Below are positions 1-7,789 of a stretch of DNA of 64,000 bases, piece by piece. The notes beneath the pieces were generated by a model. It had not been told where the DNA came from, did no database searches, and worked only from the letters and a program-made list of their open reading frames with translations. Source of the stretch: Bacteroidales bacterium (GTDB lineage: Bacteria > Bacteroidota > Bacteroidia > Bacteroidales > UBA932); the NCBI GenBank assembly GCA_016288775.1, contig JAEELG010000078.1, positions 1 through 64,000 of the forward strand. Direction: 5' to 3'. The position numbers were made by a program, and so were the translations under genes. Position 1 is the first letter of the stretch, and the number at the start of each line of letters is the position of its first letter.

Positions 1-153
1 AATTTCCGGGATCTGTTCCTCTACCTCGCCGCCCATACCCTTGGCTCGCACGCAAAAATCGTGGGCGCCGCCTCCTACGGGAATCTGTATCTGGAAAGCC
101 CGGGAGAGTTTGTCCGATATTGTTTTACTGACCGAAAAAGCCTATCTTTGTAA
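1..153 (+). CDS. C-terminal fragment of an unidentified protein (cut by window start)
   Basis: Frame 1 is open from the window edge for 50 codons to TAA at 151-153 and ends in CFTDRKSLSL. I do not recognise the family. Third-position GC is similar to that of neighbouring genes. The stop codon is followed directly by a -7 promoter motif and an ATG, which fits a gene boundary on this strand. The opposite strand is also open here (it reads ...HDFCVRAKGMGGEVEEQIPE), so the strand is not certain. Confidence 0.4.
   Translation, partial: NFRDLFLYLAAHTLGSHAKIVGAASYGNLYLESPGEFVRYCFTDRKSLSL
143..150 (+). promoter_or_regulatory. -7 promoter motif TAtcTTTG before an orphan start codon
   Basis: TATCTTTG matches the Bacteroidota -7 consensus TAnnTTTG and lies 5 bases before ATG at 156. 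This is the same spacing as several intact genes of the window. It overlaps the end of the upstream reading frame. Confidence 0.5.
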
Positions 154-155
154 TT

Positions 156-194
156 ATGGATATCAAACTCAACCTCGGCGCCGACAGCTCATAA
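156..194 (+). pseudogene. 5' stub of a disrupted gene
   Basis: The ATG after the -7 motif opens MDIKLNLGAD and then meets TAA after 12 codons. Similarity of the opposite strand to traN begins just where this stub ends (about 185-190). The simplest reading is that a host gene was cut near its 5' end when a mobile-element fragment joined it and that the rest was lost. The stub is too short to identify. It could also be chance sequence antisense to a longer traN remnant. Confidence 0.35.
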
Positions 195-548
195 CTCACC
201 GCCGAACCGTTCTTGAGTGAGATCAGCAGGAAAAGGACATCATCCTTCACAAAAATGTTCTCGCAGAGGATGTCTATCCCGTATCCTCGCGTGCCTATAT
301 GGTAGAGTTCCTGTTTCATATTGGAGATTTCTTCAAAGTTGAAAGAGGCCGACGGCCACGAAATCCTTGCTTCCGTCCACAATCTTGGCCACGATGTCCC
401 GGGAGCCGAGATTCACGTACTTCAGCTCAGAGGCAAAACGCAGAAGCACCTCCTGCGAGGTCGAGATAAAAAGCGTATCCGGGGCCTGTGCAAGGCCGAT
501 TCCGGAGCATGCCCACCCAAGGATAAGGATTACCTCTGTAATTTTACT
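189..548 (-). pseudogene. Remnant of a conjugative-transposon TraN protein (DUF4138), frameshifted
   Basis: On the minus strand, one frame reads a signal-peptide-like stretch (VILILGWACSGIGLAQ) and then TLFISTSQEVLLRF and LKYVNLGSRDIVAKI, which resembles the N-terminal part of Bacteroidales TraN. The frame then shifts by one base. It continues as MKQELYHIGTRGYGIDI and ENIFVKDDVLFLLISLKN, which resembles the C-terminal DUF4138 region. The central part of TraN is missing, there is no start codon where one is expected (AGT instead of ATG before the Lys-Ile), and the end is lost. TraN is an outer-membrane-associated part of the mating apparatus of CTnDOT-like elements. No other transfer genes are present, so this is a decayed scar. 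Confidence 0.6.
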
Positions 549-587
549 TGCTGGGTACTTGCCGAAGAACCTTGATACAAAATAAAT

Positions 588-611
588 AGCCCGCTCAATA
601 AGAAACGGGCT
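588..611 (-). terminator. Intrinsic terminator of the DUF2795 gene
   Basis: AGCCCG and CGGGCT form a 6-bp stem with a 12-base loop. Read leftwards it is followed by a T-rich run (ATTTATTTTG). It lies 26 bases past the stop codon of the leftward DUF2795 gene. Confidence 0.6.
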
Positions 612-637
612 AAAAGGCTAACTATTTGATTATCAAA

Positions 638-859
638 TCAATATTCTTCCTCGTTAAAGAAAAAATCCTCCTTGGTAGGATAGTCGGGCCAGATGTCCTC
701 GATGGTTTCATATATCTCGCCTTCCTCCTCAAGCTCCTGAAGGTTCTCGATGACCTCCTCGGGGGCGCCGGAGCGGTTGGCGTAGTCGATAAGTTCGTCT
801 TTTGTTGCCGGCCACGGAGCATCGTCCAGGCTGCTGGCTAATTCAAGAGTCCAATACAT
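638..859 (-). CDS. DUF2795 family small acidic protein
   Basis: This 73-residue protein starts MYWTLELASSL and contains DELIDYANRSGAPEEVI, features of a small DUF2795-type family that is nearly universal in Bacteroidota. Its function is unknown. The second half is strongly acidic and ends EDFFFNEEEY. The ORF track gives a longer form (to 916), but the -7 motif at 888-895 lies inside that extension, and conserved relatives start at MYW, so I place the start at 859. It is transcribed divergently from folE and followed by a hairpin terminator. No membrane segment or signal peptide is seen. Confidence 0.8.
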   Translation of the reverse strand: MYWTLELASSLDDAPWPATKDELIDYANRSGAPEEVIENLQELEEEGEIYETIEDIWPDYPTKEDFFFNEEEY

Positions 860-887
860 AACGAAATAGTCATTAGTGTTTAGGGCG

Positions 888-895
888 CAAAGATA
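888..895 (-). promoter_or_regulatory. -7 promoter motif TAtcTTTG for the DUF2795 gene
   Basis: TATCTTTG on the minus strand lies 28 bases before the chosen start codon. This leaves a short leader. Confidence 0.55.
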
Positions 896-927
896 TAAAA
901 ATATTCTCAAGTGCAAATATTTTTGAG

Positions 928-935
928 TACTTTTG
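928..935 (+). promoter_or_regulatory. -7 promoter motif TActTTTG for folE
   Basis: TACTTTTG ends 4 bases before the folE ATG. With the usual Bacteroidota spacing, transcription would begin at or next to the start codon, so the folE mRNA is probably leaderless. Confidence 0.6.
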
Positions 936-939
936 CAAC

Positions 940-1527
940 ATGACTTACGTAAAAGACGAAATTTACTCTCCCGACACCACCGCGGAAATAGCCGGACACG
1001 TGAAGGAAATACTCCGCCTGCTGGGCGAAGATACCTCCCGGGAAGGTCTGCTCAAGACTCCTGAGCGCGTAGCTAAAGCATTGCAGTTCACCACGAAAGG
1101 ATACAACGAGGACGGCATAGAGATAATCCGCCAGGCAATCTTCGACGAGAAATACCAGCAGATGGTGCTGGTGAAAGACATAGAGCTGTACAGCACCTGC
1201 GAGCATCACATGATGCCCTTTATCGGCAAGTGCCACGTGGCCTACATCCCCAACGGAAAGATTACGGGACTGAGCAAAATCGCCCGCGTGGTGGAGACTT
1301 TCGCCCGCCGCCTGCAGGTGCAGGAGAGGCTCACGGTGCAGATCCGCGACTGCATCCAGGAGGCGCTGCATCCGCTCGGCGTGGCCGTAGTCATCGAGGC
1401 CAACCACACCTGCATGCAGGTGCGCGGCGTACAGAAATCGAACGCCATCACCACTACGTCTGCATTCAGCGGGGTATTCCTGAGTTCGTCGCGCACCCGC
1501 AACGAGTTTTTAAACCTGATCCGGTAG
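940..1527 (+). CDS. folE: GTP cyclohydrolase I
   Basis: This cytoplasmic enzyme converts GTP to 7,8-dihydroneopterin triphosphate, the first step of tetrahydrofolate (and queuosine precursor) synthesis. The 195-residue length is normal for bacterial Fol[21 protein letters not shown] carries the zinc-binding Cys and His residues, and the second zinc Cys is in [30 protein letters not shown] is the conserved core. The start is fixed because no other Met lies nearby and the -7 motif is just 4 bases upstream. It converges with the HAD gene, leaving 8 bases between the two stops. No Shine-Dalgarno sequence is seen. Confidence 0.95.
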   Translation: MTYVKDEIYSPDTTAEIAGHVKEILRLLGEDTSREGLLKTPERVAKALQFTTKGYNEDGIEIIRQAIFDEKYQQMVLVKDIELYSTCEHHMMPFIGKCHVAYIPNGKITGLSKIARVVETFARRLQVQERLTVQIRDCIQEALHPLGVAVVIEANHTCMQVRGVQKSNAITTTSAFSGVFLSSSRTRNEFLNLIR

Positions 1528-1535
1528 CGGAACTC

Positions 1536-2378
1536 CTAATCCGTCATTCTTGACAGCCGCTCCAGGTCGTAGTCGGCGCGTATCTTGTCGATGATGGCAC
1601 ATACCACCTGGAAGGTGCGTGAATCCTTCGTATAGACCGCCGGAGTGGCGAACGCCACCCTTCCCTGCCGCTTGAGCTTGAGCGCCGACGCGCGCTTCTT
1701 CTCAGACGCCGGATTGTAAACGGCGATGGAGTTGCCTCCGAACATGCTTACTATCTTCATGCAGGGCACGTCGGTCTCGCCGTCGCCGAAATAAATCATA
1801 TTGGTAAACGGTATGCGCTTCTTGTCGTCGGCTATGGAGGCGTTGACACGTTTGTTGTCGCGAGAACTGAAGATGCCCTTGGAAATCTTGAACAGGAACT
1901 GCGTCTTAGCGGTGTAGTCGACGGCGATTCCCGGCCATTCGGCCTCACCTTTTTCGTCGTAGAGGAAGGAACCGGCGAAGATGTGCTTGAACTCGCCTGC
2001 GATTGGACTGCCCTCGATTATCTCCTTGAGGCCGCTGGAATTGATATAATGCTCCACCTGCACGCCGTGGCTGCGCCCGTATTCGTTCACCAGCGAGAAC
2101 CATTCGCGCACGCCGTCGAAGAGTTCGATGCCGGCGCCGAACTGCCGCATCTGGTCGCGCCGCAGGGATATGCCCTGCTTGCGGGCCTCGTCGTACATGA
2201 GCTTCATGTATGCAAGCACGTTGGATGCGTCCTGTCCTATTGCGATGCAGTCGCTCATGCGCCAGAATTCCTCGGGAGTGGATCCTACCGCCTGGATAAA
2301 ACCGAACTCCTGCATGTTGCCCGGAGAAAGGGTGCCGTCGAAGTCGTAAATCAACGCGACTATGGGTTTTTTCTTCAT
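1536..2378 (-). CDS. HAD-superfamily hydrolase (phosphatase)
   Basis: This is a 280-residue cytoplasmic protein of the haloacid dehalogenase superfamily, probably a small-molecule phosphatase. Motif I with the nucleophilic Asp is IYDFDGTLSP near residue 12. Motif II is near INSSGLKEII, and the Mg-binding motif IV is YFGDGETDVPCM. A large cap lies between motifs I and II. The phosphoserine-phosphatase-like order of motifs suggests a phosphomonoesterase, but no substrate can be named. The ORF track adds 22 residues. I start at MKKKPIVALIYDFDG because the family normally begins just before motif I. Confidence 0.8.
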   Translation of the reverse strand: MKKKPIVALIYDFDGTLSPGNMQEFGFIQAVGSTPEEFWRMSDCIAIGQDASNVLAYMKLMYDEARKQGISLRRDQMRQFGAGIELFDGVREWFSLVNEYGRSHGVQVEHYINSSGLKEIIEGSPIAGEFKHIFAGSFLYDEKGEAEWPGIAVDYTAKTQFLFKISKGIFSSRDNKRVNASIADDKKRIPFTNMIYFGDGETDVPCMKIVSMFGGNSIAVYNPASEKKRASALKLKRQGRVAFATPAVYTKDSRTFQVVCAIIDKIRADYDLERLSRMTD

Positions 2379-2471
2379 GATTTTCGCCCCTATAATTGAT
2401 ATTTCGCCACAAATATCGTAATAATTCGCCACATACGCACCCACGGGATTGCAAAATATGCGGCGCAGGCC

Positions 2472-2479
2472 TACTTTTG
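2472..2479 (+). promoter_or_regulatory. -7 promoter motif TActTTTG for the acyl-CoA synthetase
   Basis: TACTTTTG lies 31 bases before the ATG at 2511 and implies a leader of about 25 bases. No ribosome-binding site is evident in it. Confidence 0.55.
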
Positions 2480-2510
2480 CCCTGCTAAAACAAAATCCTA
2501 ATTCTTAGAT

Positions 2511-4157
2511 ATGCCTAATTATCCTCACTACCTGGAAAGCTTGCAGAACGCAACCCGCAAGTACTGGGACAAGGCCGCTCTCAACACAATCGGCGGCGAC
2601 GCATTCACTTACGGCCAGATGGCCACCCAAATCGAAAAATTCCACCTCGTATTCAACAAGCTCGGCTTCAAGAAAGGCGACAAGATCGCCCTCTGGGCCC
2701 GCAACGGCGCCCGCTGGGGCATGAGTTACCTCGCCGTGAACACATACGAGACCGTAATAGTTCCCCTTCTGGCAGATTTCACTCCGGACAACGCCGCATT
2801 CCTGGTGAACCACTCGGAAAGCGTCGCTCTCCTCACCAATGCCGACAAATTCGCCAAGATGCCCGTGGACAAGATGCCCAACCTGCACCTGGTAATCGAC
2901 ATCGACTCCTGGAAGTGCCTTTGGGCCAAAGACGAGGCCACCAAAGCAACTTACGATACCATGGAAGACCTTTTCGATGCCAAGTGGGCAGACGGCTACG
3001 GTCCTTCCAACGTCGTCTATCCCACAGATAACTGGGATGACCTTTCCGCCATCAGCTATACTTCCGGCTCCACCGGAGACCCCAAGGGCGTAATGCTCAC
3101 CTACCGCAACTTCAGCGCGAACGTAGACTTCAGCCAGCGCAAGATTCCCGCCGGCGAGCGCATGGTGTCCATGCTTCCCATGGCCCACATGTACGGCCTG
3201 GTGACCGAGTTCATATACCCCCTGTGCAACGGCACCGCTATCTACTGGATGGCCAAGGCACCTACCCCGGCGGCACTCATCAAGGCCTTCTCCGACGTCA
3301 AGCCCTACCAGCTCATCACCGTTCCCCTCGTGATGGAGAAGATTTACAAGAGCAAGGTTAAGCCGACGCTGGACAAGCCTGTCGTCAAGGTTCTCCTCAA
3401 GATCCCCGGCATAAACAACATCATCTACAAGAAGGTGAAGGACGGCCTCATGGCAGCCTTCGGAGGCGAATGCGACCGCTTCATCATGGGCGGCGCCCCC
3501 CTCAACCCCGAGGCCGAGAAACTGTTCCGCCGCATCAAACTGCCTTATCTCGTAGGTTACGGCATGACTGAGGCCTGCCCCCTGCTGGCTTACGAGCACT
3601 GGGACAAGTATGTTCCCGGTTCCTGCGGCAAACCCGTCGACTGCGCCACCGTACGCATCGATTCCGAAGACCCCGAGCACGTGGCCGGCGAGATCCAGGC
3701 CAAGGGCGAGAACATCACCATCGGCTACTTCAAGAACCCCGAGGCATCTGCCAACGCCTTCACTGAAGACGGCTACCTCCGCACCGGAGACCTCGGCATC
3801 ATGGACAAAGACGGCAACCTCTTCATCAAGGGCCGCTCCAAGAGCATGATTCTGAGCGCCAACGGACAGAACATCTATCCCGAGGAGCTTGAGGCCATCC
3901 TCAACAACCTGCCCTATGTGTCCGAGTCAGTCGTCGTCGACAGGGCGGGCAAGATCGTGGGCCTCGTGTACCTCGACGCAGATGCCATCAAACACGACAA
4001 GCTCGACAGCGAGGCCATCTCCGACATTCCCGAGAAGATACGCCTGGGCGCCAACCGCCAGCTGCCTGCATACAGCCAGATAGCCAAGGTCGAGACCGTG
4101 CTCGCACCCTTCGAGAAGACCCCGAAGATGAGCATCAAGCGCTTCCTGTACAAATAG
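2511..4157 (+). CDS. AMP-forming long-chain acyl-CoA synthetase (FadD-like)
   Basis: This 548-residue adenylate-forming enzyme activates a fatty acid with ATP and passes it to CoA (or possibly a carrier protein). The phosphate-binding loop is YTSGSTGDPKG near residue 184. The adenine-binding motif is GYGMTEACPLL, the ribose Asp is in YLRTGDLG, and the hinge/C-terminal signature is KGRSKSMILSANGQNIYPEE. The C-terminal domain keeps the catalytic Lys region (KTPKMSIKRF). No signal peptide is present. Substrate chain length cannot be read from the sequence. The stop codon overlaps a 17-base palindrome, and the gene is followed by a strong hairpin in front of htpG. Confidence 0.88.
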   Translation: MPNYPHYLESLQNATRKYWDKAALNTIGGDAFTYGQMATQIEKFHLVFNKLGFKKGDKIALWARNGARWGMSYLAVNTYETVIVPLLADFTPDNAAFLVNHSESVALLTNADKFAKMPVDKMPNLHLVIDIDSWKCLWAKDEATKATYDTMEDLFDAKWADGYGPSNVVYPTDNWDDLSAISYTSGSTGDPKGVMLTYRNFSANVDFSQRKIPAGERMVSMLPMAHMYGLVTEFIYPLCNGTAIYWMAKAPTPAALIKAFSDVKPYQLITVPLVMEKIYKSKVKPTLDKPVVKVLLKIPGINNIIYKKVKDGLMAAFGGECDRFIMGGAPLNPEAEKLFRRIKLPYLVGYGMTEACPLLAYEHWDKYVPGSCGKPVDCATVRIDSEDPEHVAGEIQAKGENITIGYFKNPEASANAFTEDGYLRTGDLGIMDKDGNLFIKGRSKSMILSANGQNIYPEELEAILNNLPYVSESVVVDRAGKIVGLVYLDADAIKHDKLDSEAISDIPEKIRLGANRQLPAYSQIAKVETVLAPFEKTPKMSIKRFLYK

Positions 4158-4172
4158 TGACAAATTGTCACT
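4156..4172. promoter_or_regulatory. Palindromic candidate operator upstream of htpG
   Basis: AGTGACAAATTGTCACT is a perfect 8-bp inverted repeat around one central base. It overlaps the stop codon of the acyl-CoA synthetase and lies 55 bases before htpG. Its position suits a repressor or activator site, but no regulator can be assigned. The lon upstream region carries a related TGACATTTTGACA, which is a direct rather than inverted arrangement. Confidence 0.35.
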
Positions 4173-4194
4173 GGAATATTATTTGAGATTGTTC

Positions 4195-4225
4195 AACCGG
4201 CCCGCAAAACGGACCGGTTTTTTAT
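4195..4225 (+). terminator. Strong hairpin with T-run directly before htpG
   Basis: AACCGG-c-CCG-CAAAA-CGG-a-CCGGTT forms a 9-bp stem with one mismatch, followed by TTTTTTATT. It ends one base before the htpG ATG. By shape it is the intrinsic terminator of the acyl-CoA synthetase. By position it would also sit in any htpG leader, so an attenuator or thermometer role is possible. Confidence 0.6.
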
Positions 4226-4226
4226 T

Positions 4227-6083
4227 ATGGCAAACACAAAAGGACAAATCGGAGTAACTACCGAGAATATTTTTCCGGTAATCAAGCAATTCTTGTACAG
4301 CGACCACGAAATCTTCCTTCGCGAGCTGGTCGCCAATGCAGTGGACGCGGAACAGAAGCTCAAGGCGCTGGCGTCCGCCGGAAGTTTCAAGGGAGAGCTG
4401 GGTGAGCTCAAGGTTGGAATTGAGCTCGACGAGAAGAAAAAGACCCTGAAGATCATCGACAACGGCATCGGCATGACGGCCGACGAAGTAGACCGCTACA
4501 TCAACCAGATAGCGTTTTCCAGCGCCGGGGAGTTCCTCGAGAAATATAAGGACCAGACCAACATCATAGGCCACTTCGGCCTGGGTTTCTATTCCGCCTT
4601 CATGGTTGCGAAGAAGGTCACCATCGAGTCGCTCAGCTGGCAGGAAGGCGCCGAAGCGGTGAAATGGACCTGCGACGGCTCGCCCGAATTCACCATGGGC
4701 GCCTGCAAGAAGGAAGACCGCGGCACAGTGGTCACCCTGTACTTCGACGACGAGAGCGCCGAAGAGTTCGGCACGAAGGGCAAGATCCGCCAGCTGCTCG
4801 ACAAATACTGCAAGTTCATGCCCGTTCCCGTAACCTTCGGCAAGAAGACCGAATGGAAGGACGGCAAGAGCGTGGAGACAGGCGAGGACGACGTCATCAA
4901 CGGCATAGAGCCCATCTGGACCAAGGCCCCGTCGGAGCTCAAGGACGAGGACTATCTGAAATTCTACAGGTCGCTCTATCCCATGGAAGAGGAACCGATG
5001 TTCTGGATACACCTGAACGTCGACTACCCCTTCACACTCACGGGCGTGCTCTACTTCCCCAAGATAAAGGAGCGCATGGCCATCGACCGCAACAAGATAC
5101 AGCTGTACTGCAACCAGATGTTCGTGACCGACCACGTCGACAACATCGTGCCCGACTTCCTCACACTGCTGCACGGCGTCATCGACTCCCCCGACATTCC
5201 TCTTAACGTGAGCCGCAGCTACCTGCAGAGCGACGCCAACGTAAAGAAAATCAGCACATACATCACCAAGAAGGTGGCCGACAGGCTGGAAGAGATCTTC
5301 AAGGAGCAGCGCACCCAGTTCGAGGAAAAATGGGACAATATCAAGCTATTCATCGAATACGGCATGCTGTCCGACGAGAAATTCTGCGAGCGCGCGATGG
5401 ACTTCGCCCTGCTCAAGAACACCGACGGCAAGTACTTCTCGCTCGGCGACTACCGCAAGGCCATCGAAGGCGGCCAGACCGACAAGGACAAGAAGGTCGT
5501 GTACCTATACGCCACCGACGCGGAGGCCCAGTACGGAGCCGTGGAGGCCGCGAAGAACCTGGGGTACGACGTGCTTCTGATGGACTGCGAGCTCGACTCT
5601 CACTTCGTGAACATGCTCGAGCAGAAGATTCCCGACACCCGCTTCGCCCGTGTAGACAGCGACACCGCCGACAACCTAATCCCCAAAGAAGACAAGGTGA
5701 AGCCCGAGATGAGCGACGACGACAAGAAGGCCCTCGAGGAACTCTTCAAAGCCGTGCTCCCAGAAGGCAACGAGTACCACGTCGAGCCCGAAAACCTCGG
5801 TGCGGAAGCCGCTCCCGTAGTGCTTACTCAGAGCGAATTCATGCGCCGCTGGCGCGAAATGAGCGCACTCGGCGGAGGAATGAACTTCTACGGAAGCATG
5901 CCGGAGGCATACGAAGTCAAGGTAAACATGGAGAATCCCGTAATCGCACGCATCTGGGGCGACCGCGAGGGCACCGGCGACCTGCTCAGGCAGGTGGTGG
6001 ACCTCGCCCTGCTCGAAAAGGGCATGCTCAAGGGCAAGGCGCTCGCGGAATTCATTGCCAGAAGCGAAAAAATGCTGGGCTAA
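4227..6083 (+). CDS. htpG: Chaperone protein HtpG (Hsp90)
   Basis: HtpG is the bacterial Hsp90, a cytosolic ATP-dependent dimeric chaperone of the heat-shock response. The 618 residues are near the usual 610-680. The GHKL ATPase motifs appear in order: FLRELVANAVDA near residue 27, DNGIGMTADEVDRYI near 78 and GHFGLGFYSAFMVA near 115. The middle domain includes LYFPKIKERMAIDRNKIQLY, and the C-terminal dimerisation domain follows. The start follows the hairpin at 4195-4225 directly. A TGG-N8-TTGA sequence at 4172-4187 resembles a degenerate sigma-54-type element like that before lon. There is no Shine-Dalgarno sequence. Confidence 0.96.
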   Translation: MANTKGQIGVTTENIFPVIKQFLYSDHEIFLRELVANAVDAEQKLKALASAGSFKGELGELKVGIELDEKKKTLKIIDNGIGMTADEVDRYINQIAFSSAGEFLEKYKDQTNIIGHFGLGFYSAFMVAKKVTIESLSWQEGAEAVKWTCDGSPEFTMGACKKEDRGTVVTLYFDDESAEEFGTKGKIRQLLDKYCKFMPVPVTFGKKTEWKDGKSVETGEDDVINGIEPIWTKAPSELKDEDYLKFYRSLYPMEEEPMFWIHLNVDYPFTLTGVLYFPKIKERMAIDRNKIQLYCNQMFVTDHVDNIVPDFLTLLHGVIDSPDIPLNVSRSYLQSDANVKKISTYITKKVADRLEEIFKEQRTQFEEKWDNIKLFIEYGMLSDEKFCERAMDFALLKNTDGKYFSLGDYRKAIEGGQTDKDKKVVYLYATDAEAQYGAVEAAKNLGYDVLLMDCELDSHFVNMLEQKIPDTRFARVDSDTADNLIPKEDKVKPEMSDDDKKALEELFKAVLPEGNEYHVEPENLGAEAAPVVLTQSEFMRRWREMSALGGGMNFYGSMPEAYEVKVNMENPVIARIWGDREGTGDLLRQVVDLALLEKGMLKGKALAEFIARSEKMLG

Positions 6084-6108
6084 ATATTTGAAAGTCAAAA
6101 TTTCTGCT

Positions 6109-6116
6109 TATCTTTG
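6109..6116 (+). promoter_or_regulatory. -7 promoter motif TAtcTTTG for rplY-pth
   Basis: TATCTTTG lies 86 bases before rplY and gives an unusually long leader that contains a 7-bp hairpin. Confidence 0.6.
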
Positions 6117-6155
6117 CGCCCGCATTTGAAAACCGTATGGTTTTGGTGCAATGGG

Positions 6156-6174
6156 TCCCGGACCCGATCCGGGA
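6156..6174 (+). promoter_or_regulatory. Hairpin in the rplY leader
   Basis: TCCCGGA-CCCGA-TCCGGGA is a perfect 7-bp stem with a 5-base loop inside the predicted 5' leader. No T-run follows, so it is not a terminator. It could be a binding site for autoregulation by L25, but that is inference. Confidence 0.4.
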
Positions 6175-6202
6175 TGAGTAACACATTTTAAGAAACAGAA
6201 AA

Positions 6203-6781
6203 ATGCAACATTTCGAACTGAACGGTCAGATCCGCGAGGTGGCCGGAAAGGCTGCCATCAAGGCATTCCGCAAGCAGGGCCTCGTCCCTTGCAATCTCTA
6301 TGGCCCCGGCCTCGAGAACGTACTTTTCACCGTTAACGCCAAAGACCTCAAGGCTGTCACCGACACGCCCAAGGCCCACATCATCGACCTCGTGCTCGAC
6401 GGCAAGAAGAAATACACCGCCGTGCTCCACGAGCTCCAGTGGCACCCTGTGACCGACATCTGCCTCCACGTCGACTTCCTCGCCGTGAACGACAAGAAGC
6501 CCGTCAACATTGAGGTTCCCATCGTTATCACCGGCCATGCAGTCGGTGTCCAGAAGGGTGGCAAGTTCTTCCAGAACGCCCGCAAACTCCGCGTCTGCGC
6601 AACCCTGAAGAACCTTCCCGACGAAGTTACCATCGACATCACCTCCCTCGATCTGGACAAGAAGATCAAGGCCGGCGACGTCAAGCTCGATGGCATTACC
6701 GTCACCACCGACAAGGACGCCATCATCTGCGGCGTGAAGACGACCCGCAACACCGTCGTCGCCACCGAAGAGGCTGCCTAA
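6203..6781 (+). CDS. rplY: 50S ribosomal protein L25 (general stress protein Ctc type)
   Basis: L25 binds 5S rRNA in the central protuberance of the large subunit. At 192 residues this is the long two-domain form: an N-terminal 5S-binding domain (about 1-95, with LNGQIREVAGKAAIKAFRKQ) and a C-terminal Ctc/TL5-type beta domain. GLVPCNLYGPG is the conserved turn after the first strands. It forms an operon with pth, whose GTG start lies 2 bases after this stop codon, an arrangement common in Bacteroidota. Confidence 0.92.
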   Translation: MQHFELNGQIREVAGKAAIKAFRKQGLVPCNLYGPGLENVLFTVNAKDLKAVTDTPKAHIIDLVLDGKKKYTAVLHELQWHPVTDICLHVDFLAVNDKKPVNIEVPIVITGHAVGVQKGGKFFQNARKLRVCATLKNLPDEVTIDITSLDLDKKIKAGDVKLDGITVTTDKDAIICGVKTTRNTVVATEEAA

Positions 6782-6783
6782 TC

Positions 6784-7386
6784 GTGTCTGACAAGAGTTA
6801 TCTGGTAGTCGGACTCGGCAACATAGGTGCCGAATACGCCGCCACCAGACATAACATCGGATTCATGGTATTGGACGCCTGGGCTCAGGCGTCCAATATT
6901 TCATTCGAAACGAAGCGCTACGGCGACGTCGCAACCGACGCCGTCAAGGGACGCAAGTTCCATCTGCTCAAGCCTTCCACCTACATGAACCTCAGCGGCT
7001 ACGCCGTCCGCTACTGGCTGCAGGAGCTCGACATTCCGCTGGAGAACCTGATCGTCATCTGCGACGACATCAATCTTCCATTCGGTACCGTACGCATGCG
7101 CATGAACGGCAGCGACGGAGGCCACAACGGCCTTGGAAGCGTGGAGGAACTTCTGGAAACCAGGCAGTACGCCCGCATACGCCTGGGGGTAGGTCACGAA
7201 TTCTCGGAAGGCGGGCAAATCAGATTCGTGCTGGGAGACTTAACCCCCGATCAGCGCGAAGAAGTTGCGGCCATCGCCGTCAAGGTTACTGCCGGAATCA
7301 AAACCTGGGCTTTCGTTGGAGCCCAGAAGGCAATGACAGAACTTAACACCAAGCCGAATGTCGCGGAAAATACACCGAATCAATAA
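6784..7386 (+). CDS. pth: Peptidyl-tRNA hydrolase
   Basis: Pth releases peptides from peptidyl-tRNA that has dropped off stalled ribosomes. The 200 residues contain the catalytic His in TRHNIGFMVLD, plus LLKPSTYMNLSG, the catalytic Asp in VICDDINLPFG, and MNGSDGGHNGLGS. The start is GTG at 6784, two bases after rplY, because the conserved YLVVGLGN core follows within a few residues. It is translated from the rplY-pth mRNA. Confidence 0.95.
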   Translation: MSDKSYLVVGLGNIGAEYAATRHNIGFMVLDAWAQASNISFETKRYGDVATDAVKGRKFHLLKPSTYMNLSGYAVRYWLQELDIPLENLIVICDDINLPFGTVRMRMNGSDGGHNGLGSVEELLETRQYARIRLGVGHEFSEGGQIRFVLGDLTPDQREEVAAIAVKVTAGIKTWAFVGAQKAMTELNTKPNVAENTPNQ

Positions 7387-7483
7387 GTTATTTTTAAAAA
7401 TTGATTGTGTATTAAAAAACTTTTTATATATTGCGACAGATTTTTGGCATTTAATACCAACACAATTTTAATACATTTTTCTT

Positions 7484-7660
7484 ATGAAAGCACTTGTTGA
7501 AAAAATCAACGCAAACATGGAGGCATTCAAAGTAAATGCCGAGGCACAGGTAGTAAAGGGTAACAAAGCCGCCGGCGCCCGCGCCCGCAAGGCTGCTCTC
7601 GAACTCATGAAGGACCTCAAGGAATTCCGCAAGGTTTCCGTGGGCGTTGCAAAAAAATAA
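7484..7660 (+). CDS. Histone H1-like protein (Hc1 family)
   Basis: This 58-residue Lys/Ala-rich protein, below the ORF-track cutoff, begins MKALVEKINANMEAFK and contains VVKGNKAAGARARKAALEL before a basic end (VGVAKK). It matches the small Hc1/H1-like nucleoid proteins common in Bacteroidota, which bind DNA and condense the nucleoid. It stands alone between pth and the M6 peptidase gene, in AT-rich flanks, and is followed by two hairpins. Confidence 0.85.
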   Translation: MKALVEKINANMEAFKVNAEAQVVKGNKAAGARARKAALELMKDLKEFRKVSVGVAKK

Positions 7661-7667
7661 AAAATTT

Positions 7668-7683
7668 TTGCATTTCGATGCAA
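7668..7683 (+). terminator. TTCG-loop hairpin after the histone gene
   Basis: TTGCAT-TTCG-ATGCAA is a perfect 6-bp stem closed by the stable UUCG loop, 7 bases after the stop codon. It is preceded by A6/T5 tracts, but no clear T-run follows. Confidence 0.5.
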
Positions 7684-7737
7684 CGTTTCTGAAACCTTTT
7701 GCATCTATATAGCAGGTTTAGGTTTTAGTACACGTTT

Positions 7738-7770
7738 AAAGGTCGGGAGCCGCGAGGTTACCGGCCTTTT
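7738..7770 (+). terminator. Second hairpin with T-run before the M6 peptidase gene
   Basis: AAAGGTCGG and CCGGCCTTT pair over 9 bp (one G-U) and are followed by one further T. It lies 20 bases before the peptidase ATG, so it may end histone transcripts or sit in the peptidase leader. Confidence 0.5.
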
Positions 7771-7789
7771 GCATCTAAACCAATTCCAC

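Noticed and set aside
549-587. Possible end of a traM gene before the traN remnant
   Set aside because: A frame reads ...STQQVKLQR then stop, but it is too short and not distinctive enough to call.
2505-3680. 391-residue minus-strand ORF
   Set aside because: Antisense shadow of the acyl-CoA synthetase, whose motifs are clear on the plus strand.
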